This document shows positions 58,041 through 64,000 of a stretch of DNA of 64,000 nucleotides, in pieces. This stretch comes from Certhia americana (taxonomy: Eukaryota > Chordata > Aves > Passeriformes > Certhiidae): NCBI GenBank assembly GCA_018697195.1, contig CM031870.1, positions 2,419,984 through 2,483,983 of the forward strand. The letters are read 5' to 3'. A model generated the notes under the pieces. The model was given only the letters and a program-made list of their open reading frames with translations, was not told the origin of the DNA and searched no databases. The translations under genes were made by a program, and so were the position numbers. The stretch's first letter is position 1. Each line of letters begins with the position of its first letter.

Positions 58041-59708
58041 GTAAGCTCAGCGGACCCCCCACGGGTACCCCCGCGGCCCTTCACTGCATTCCCTCGCGGT
58101 CGCGGGCGGCAACCCGGGGTTGGGTTTTAAACCCCCACCCCCCCCCCCAAAAAAAATAATATAAATACGAGAGGGAGTTGAGTATTTATGCGCTCGCAGC
58201 TTTGGCGTGCTTTTCCCCCAAGTGTTTTCTGCTTATGCGTTGGTTTTGAGCCGGCGGACAAAAAAAATAGGGGAATGCGAAAGAAGTGCGGGGAAAAAAA
58301 TAGGGTGATGGTGGAAAAAATAAGGGAAAGGAGGTAAAACCGGAAAATGGGGGAAAAAACGCGCCTTACTCGATAGAAAGTCCCCCACTTCCAGCGTACG
58401 GTTTTGTAGCAGAGGACAAATCCCCGCCGCGGCGGCTGCTGCGGAATAAATCGGGGAAAATAAATCCGATTTTGGGAAAGATGGGAGACAGGCCGCAGAC
58501 CGGGCTGCGGAGGGACGGGACTGCGCGCCGGCGTGCGCTTCCCGGGCAGCCAAAAAAACCCCATGCATGGGCTGGGGAAAAGGCGGTAAAATGGGACTCT
58601 TGGTGATTCTGCCCGGGCAGCCGAGTCCCGTGAGGTCCGCTGCCCCGGGCAGCGCGCCGGCCGCTGCCCTTTGATGTTTTTTTTCCTTTTTTTTTAATAT
58701 TTTTTCTTTTTTTTTGTTGTTTTTTTTCTCGCAATTCTCTTTTAAACCGCCCAAACAAAAACTACCTGCGTGTGCAGTTATGCTCTCGCATGATATTTTT
58801 TCCCCTTTGCGATGTGATTCATTCCTTCGGTCAGCCCCACGGCTGCATCTACATTTAAAAAAACCATAAAATAATAGGACACTGAAATATACAAGGGTTT
58901 TTTTTTTTTTTTTTCCACAGTCAGCTTTTATTATTGTGAAATTACTTTGTTTTTTGGAGGGTTGTCATTTTTTCTCCCTTTTCGAGTACCCTTTCCCAGG
59001 GCTCGCCGAGTCCGGCGCGGCTGGGAGGACAATGCCGCACTCCCCTGCCCACAATTTGGCTCGTCTGCTTTCCCTGGGAGGACACAAGGGGTTTTCTGGA
59101 CGTTTGATTCCTCTCTGGCTCTATTTTTAATTTTTTTTCCGCTTCGTTCCATGGGAGTGGAGACGGTGATAGGAGTTTCCTTAGGCGTTGGGAGGGTGAC
59201 AGGTTTTGCATAAAAACCTGCTTTTCTCCAGCCATGGGATGAAGACTTTAATTGCAAACCGGATGCCAAATCTGCGAGAAGGAAGCAGCCTGATCGATGG
59301 GGAAAAAAAGATTTATTAGTTTTAGACTAGGTGGCGTGCCCAATTCCCAGGTGTAAGAGGAGAGGTAGGTTTGTAAAGCGAACGGGGCTATGAAGCCAAC
59401 ACATGGGCAAACACCTACTTTTTCTTCCCTTTTGTCTCTTTTATTTTTTTTTTTCTCCCTGTTTTTTTTTTTTTTTTTTTTTTTTCCCTCCACCTCTATA
59501 CAGCAGAATATGGATCTTGCAAAATTCATCTGGGACAATCTCAAGCACAAACCGAGTGTGGCTTATTGGTATGTTTTTAATTAGCCTTATTTTTATTGGG
59601 GTATTTTATTTTTATTAGTTTTATTCTCCTCCCAAAGTTTCCTTCTCTTGAAATCCGGGCAGGCAGGAGGGAGGCAGGGGCTCTGACCTCTCCAAGATGA
59701 CAAAGCTT

Positions 59709-59730
59709 CCCCCCCCCCCCCCCCCCCCCC
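59709..59730. repeat. Poly-C tract (C22)
   Basis: Twenty-two consecutive C inside the presumed TNRC18 intron 1. Confidence 0.95.
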
Positions 59731-60279
59731 GGTGATGCAGTGGGGCTTCCCTACCACGTGGGAGAAAGGCTAGATTTGGGTCACCTCACAAGAGGGAGTT
59801 GGGAGTGTGTATACCTCCATTCTTTTCTATTGTGTTTTATGCATTTTTAAAACTATTTTTTATTTCCCTTTTGGGAGTCGTTTTAATCCCCTGTCCCTGC
59901 ACATCAGTGGGTGCCCGATCTGACCGTCCGCTCACGGCATGATCTCGCAAAGCTCCGGCTTTGTCAACGAAATTCCAGTCAGGCTAAAATATTAAAAAGA
60001 TCACCACAATTAAAACAGCCGAAACCCTTAAACACAGCAGCGGGATAGGCAGCCTATTTTTTTTGTTGTTGTTTTTACGGCTTTAACAATATCGCCCTGA
60101 AATGATGATTGCTTCTGCTAAACGAGGGGCCCTTTGTAGGTTTGCTGTTCGCAGTGTATGTTGGTGTGTGGTTTTGGTGCTTCTTTTTTTGTTGTTGATT
60201 GTTGTGTTTTTGGGGGAGTTGTTTTGTTTTTAGGAGGGGTGGAATGCCAACAGCTTGTGCAAGGGGTCAGAAATGTGGG

Positions 60280-60450
60280 CAGGAGGCGAAGCCTTTAAAT
60301 CGCGCCAGTTCAAACCGATACTTATGAATACGCCCGGTGAAGAAAGAGACTCTTGATCCGCCAGCGTCCTACGAAAATAATACGCCCCCTGTTAAAATAG
60401 CAATGATGGCCATATTTGATTGAATTACAGTTATGGCCGGCACCGACTTT
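60280..60450. promoter_or_regulatory. CNE-like block in TNRC18 intron 1
   Basis: Unique sequence ('gcgccagttcaaaccgata', 'tgttaaaatagcaatgatgg', 'tttgattgaattacagttatgg') with moderate CpG and no repeat character. An intronic regulatory element is inferred only. Confidence 0.25.
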
Positions 60451-62999
60451 GTTTTTCCGTACCTTCTGCTCGTTCGGCAGAAGGGCTCTGCCCACAGCGC
60501 CAAAGTACGGGAGCCGGGTTGTGTCCAGTGACCCACGGCACCCTCTTGCTCCTCTATGGTGGGATTCTGTCCATGGTAGCATTTTGGCTGCTGCTGTGTG
60601 GCCGTGGGGAACAGGACAGGGACAGAAAGCCCCTTGTGGAAGCGAAATGGAGGGAGGAAGTGAGCGAGTAGCCGCATGGATGCGGGGATGAATTCCCGTC
60701 CCCTGTACTTTGGGCATCGTGTCTACCCATCCCGGAGGAGGCAGGGGGTTGTGGTGCTCACCGATGGGTTTGCGGCTTGGGATAGTGGAGGAAAGGATTG
60801 TGTTGCAGGGGGTGCCCCCCAATTTCATGCCGGATCGTGCTGGGGAAGATGTTGCTTGAAAAAAAGGCTGCAATCGATGGAAACCAGGCAGCAGTCAATT
60901 AAAGCAAGGGCTCGATCTGCTCGGCAGCGGATCCAGAATATGGAGTAATCGTTTTCCTCCTTCCCTGTGCACTTGTCTTTGGGTCTGGTATCGGCTCCCT
61001 CCCCGAGGAGGTGTTGTTCTTGGCCAGAGGCTCTGGTTTGGGGGAGGTGGAAAAGGCCTTCCCTCAGATGCGATTGTGAAGGATGCTTGGGACCCGTGTC
61101 CTGCCAGGCAGCAGCGGGGCTGTGTGTCGGGGATACATATCCAAAAAAAGGAATACTCGCAGTTTAAAATACTATTAATAGTAATAATAAAGTAATGTGC
61201 TTCGCTGTGGATGAGGTATCCTTTCTTGGGTGGGGGCTGCCTAGGAAACAGATCTGATTTGTTACAAAATTGATGTTCAGCCTCTTCCATGTAAAAATAG
61301 CTTCAGCAACTCTTCTCAGTGGCTGGGGAAACAAGGGCACACCACAGAGCCAGGCGGCTGTGTTAAATACAGACAGAGCGGTGGCGGAAGGAAAGTGGGG
61401 CAGACAGAGGGGAGAGATTTTGGTTTCCCTGCTTTCCTACTTCACATAGCAGGTGCATTCAAAATGCAGGGGTTATTTAGGCAGAATTGGAAACCGTCCT
61501 TGCTTCCAGGCCGGTGTGCAGGCGGAGAAGTTTTTCCAGACAGCTGGGGCAGGTAGGAGCATAGGAAAAGGAAATAAAAATACCCTTCCATCCCCCAGGG
61601 ACAGCGCCTGCTGCCAGGCAAAATCCCGTTAGCCATCCTTATAATGGCAAAAATGGTGATTCTGCTGAGCCCAGCAGATTTCGCAGGAGAACTGCTCGGC
61701 CGCTTTTTTAGTGCCAGTGGAAGCACAATTCGCTCATCAAACTGATCCATAATAAACTCGCTTTGCTGCGGGAGAGACCGGGATAGTGTGGTTGGGTTAC
61801 CGGGAGCGCTCTGATGCCATGCTCCTCTGCGTGCTCGGAGCCCGATGGGCTCCAGGACTTGCCCGTGGTCGGCACGGCTTCTTTTTTTGGTCCCATTTGA
61901 TGTGCAAGGAAAAATACCATCCCCGGTGTAATGGCCTGAAATCACCGGGGTTCCCCCTCCATGCTCCGATCCAGGGGTGGTTGCAGGGGGCCATTTTCTT
62001 TTATCTCTTTTTTTAGGGCAGGGGCTCGGTTAACAACGGGAGCGGAGGATGGCACAGGCTGGCCACGGACTGGGAGGAGGCTTCCACTCCCTTGGGGCCC
62101 TGGTGAAACGAGATGACTTTCTGAGGGACGTGTTGAGGCCAGAGCAAGGGAGTGTGCCGTCCCAGTGGGGCTCTGGGGGCGGTGGGGCTGGGGCAGCAGT
62201 TGTGCTCGTCCCCGTCGCACTATGCTTTACACCACCACACGCATCCCGGCGGTGGAGGAAGTGCTCGGCCACGGAGTGATGTCCCTGCGCTCCTCGGCTG
62301 GGGCCCAACTCGTTGGACTTGTGAGGAGGCAGGAGCAGTGTCTTGGCTGAAATGGTGGTTGGAAAAGGGACCTTGTGCATTTTGGGAGTTCCCCCATGAG
62401 CTCCGGTGTTTGCTCTGATATCCCAAAGATTTTTCTCAAGGATCCTTGGTGGGCTGTGGGTGGCATCTCCATCCTTCAGGAGCAGTGAAGGACTGTCCGC
62501 CGGTCCGTACTCCGTTTTGGAGTGCCCCCTTCCCACGCAGTGGTCGCTGTTAGGGATGTTGGGTGGAACATGGACAAGAGCCAAGGGCCAATGTGGTGCG
62601 GTGGAACTTAGCTGGAGAAGGTCTGTGGGATACCCTGCAGTGTGAGGGTTACAACACCTTGACAGTGTGACCGGGCAGGAGTCGGTCACTGCCTCTGGGT
62701 AAACCCACCAAGCTGTAAATATGTCATTATTAGTGTGGTTCTAGCATGACTTTCTCCCACTGGACCGTGACTTGCCTCCTCCCCAGTACGGAGTTCCTTG
62801 GTGGGTGTGGAAAAACACGGGTTCAATCCTGATGATGGTTGTGCAGAGAAAATCTGATTCTGGAGGATGAGCCTGGGGGGGGGGGCCACTAGAAATCCTA
62901 GCCAGAGGGGAAGGGCTACTGGGCCAGGTACCCGGTGTTGTGGACAAGATCCTGCTCTACCAGCAGAGCAGCTGTAGAGAAATGGAAATCGCTGGAATT

Positions 63000-63225
63000 A
63001 ATCTCGTGAAGATGTGGTTAACAGAGCAGGGCTTTGTAAGAAATTTTAGATCTCCTTCTCGGCAACCCCAGAGTAAAGCTGATGAAATTAGGTTATAATT
63101 ATATAGTACAAAATAAACCCCCATCGTTGTCAGTCACCATCTTATGAGAAATGAAATGAACATCTGTTAAGGGGAATTAAAAGTCATTATGGCAGCTTTC
63201 AAAGGTGAGCGCATTGCACGGTTTC
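63000..63225. promoter_or_regulatory. CNE-like block in TNRC18 intron 1
   Basis: An AT-rich unique stretch ('gaaattaggttataattata', 'catcttatgagaaatgaaat', 'aattaaaagtcattatggc') between CpG-containing flanks. A regulatory role is inference. Confidence 0.25.
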
Positions 63226-64000
63226 CGGACGCGGCTGCAACCGGGGCGAGGGTGTCGGATCAACTCACCGAGTGGGGTTAGCACCCGACGAGTCAAACAA
63301 GGCCCCGTGTGTTTTCACCGTGTACTAAACTGGTCCAGTCAAAGCTCAGGAAGGAGGTGTTGCACGGGGAATACGGGGCCAGCCTGGATGTGCTGACACG
63401 GAAAGAGGGCCGTGCCGGCGGGAAGAGGAGATGTTGTCTGGGTTAGTAACGCGATCCAGCACGCGATGCTCGAGGTGCTGAGGACAAGGACGGCTTTGTT
63501 CAGCTCGCTGTGAACAGGGAGCACGGTGGCCAGAACAACCTGAAATGCAGTACGGGGTGGAGGTCTGAGAGCAGCCCGAGTTCCTTGCCCATTAGGTCCA
63601 GGGTATGGGAGCAGCGCTGTGTCCAGCTGCATAATCTCTGCGGCTTTCCAGTGGGTGCTCTTTAAAAAGCAAAGTTCGGGTGGGCTGCCTCACCTCGCCA
63701 CCACGGATTTGGTGGTTCCTTTCCTCTTGTTTCCTCCCATCCGGCCTTCTGGCGGGCTTCTCTCGGTGGTTGGACAGTGGATGTCTGGAGGCATCGCGAC
63801 CTAACCCACCGACGACGTTCCCTCTACGCTGTGTGTTGATTTGCTTATTGTTCCCTTCTCCCCAGCTCTTAAACGCAGCGGGACGGCAAACACAAATCCT
63901 CCAGCTCGGTCCCCGTGGGTGGTGGCTGGGGGACGTTGTGGCAGGCGCCCTGATCCCAGTGCCAGTTGAGGTGGCTCCCCACGCCGCCAGGATCAGCTGT

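Larger units (their letters stand above)
52800..58700. promoter_or_regulatory. TNRC18: Patchy CpG-rich 5' region of TNRC18
   Basis: Several CpG-dense segments (about 52840-52940, 53290-53373 with its copy 53700-53830, 54350-54560, 55370-55800, 55985-56300, 56660-56720, 57040-57110, 57280-57330, 57630-58080, 58490-58660) are interrupted by long homopolymers. This is consistent with the promoter and untranslated first exon(s) of TNRC18. I cannot fix a transcription start. A strong donor word (GTGAGT) at 56041 follows the CpG segment near 55990-56040 and could end an untranslated exon. Confidence 0.5.
58041..64000 (+). other. TNRC18: TNRC18 first coding intron (runs off the window)
   Basis: The donor is at 58041 and no acceptor with a TNRC18-like exon is recognised before 64000. 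The 5' kilobase is CpG-rich with homopolymers. Further in lie a C22 run (59709-59730), CNE-like blocks (60280-60450, 63000-63225) and no recognisable transposable element or exon. Confidence 0.6.

Noticed and set aside
62818..62830. GGTTCAATCC word resembling a tRNA B box
   Set aside because: No matching A box, acceptor stem or cloverleaf could be built around it.

Overview
This is vertebrate nuclear DNA, most likely from a bird. It has canonical GT-AG introns, CpG-island promoters and several CR1 LINE 3' ends, which are the typical avian retroelement remnants. It also has many homopolymer runs and one 100-N assembly gap. There are no operons, CRISPR arrays or recognisable rRNA or tRNA genes. 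I cannot name the species.

Layout. (1) Positions 1-~800 hold what looks like the 3'-terminal coding exon of a neighbouring plus-strand gene (stop at 414-416), which I do not recognise. (2) Two CR1 remnants (2195-2990) run up to a CpG-island promoter. (3) FBXL18 lies at 3223-21330 on the plus strand. It is complete and intact in five coding exons and encodes 711 residues, an F-box plus leucine-rich-repeat substrate receptor of an SCF ubiquitin ligase. Intron 4 (11.9 kb) contains an unusual long imperfect hairpin at 10788-10930. (4) From about 22 to 52.9 kb there is no recognisable gene. This stretch holds CR1 tails, microsatellites, a 59-bp tandem duplication and many AT-rich, low-repeat blocks that look like conserved regulatory DNA (inferred only). 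(5) From about 52.8 to 58.7 kb there is a large patchy CpG-rich region full of poly-A/T/G/C runs. It includes the 100-N gap, which is flanked by a perfect 273-bp direct repeat and is probably an assembly artefact. (6) Exon 57635-58040 looks like the first coding exon of TNRC18. Gene order FBXL18 then TNRC18 in the same orientation matches human 7p22.1. The TNRC18-like frame starts only at an internal ATG (57914), and the apparent ancestral start (57844) is in another frame, so an indel or sequence error is possible. (7) From 58041 to the end is TNRC18 intron 1, with CNE-like blocks.

FBXL18 acts in ubiquitin-mediated turnover. TNRC18 is a BAH-domain chromatin protein. The sequence shows their conserved adjacency and does not show any shared pathway. 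I found no convincing new biochemical system. The items most worth follow-up are the intronic hairpin, the TNRC18 start-codon discrepancy, the gap-flanking duplication and the unidentified terminal exon.
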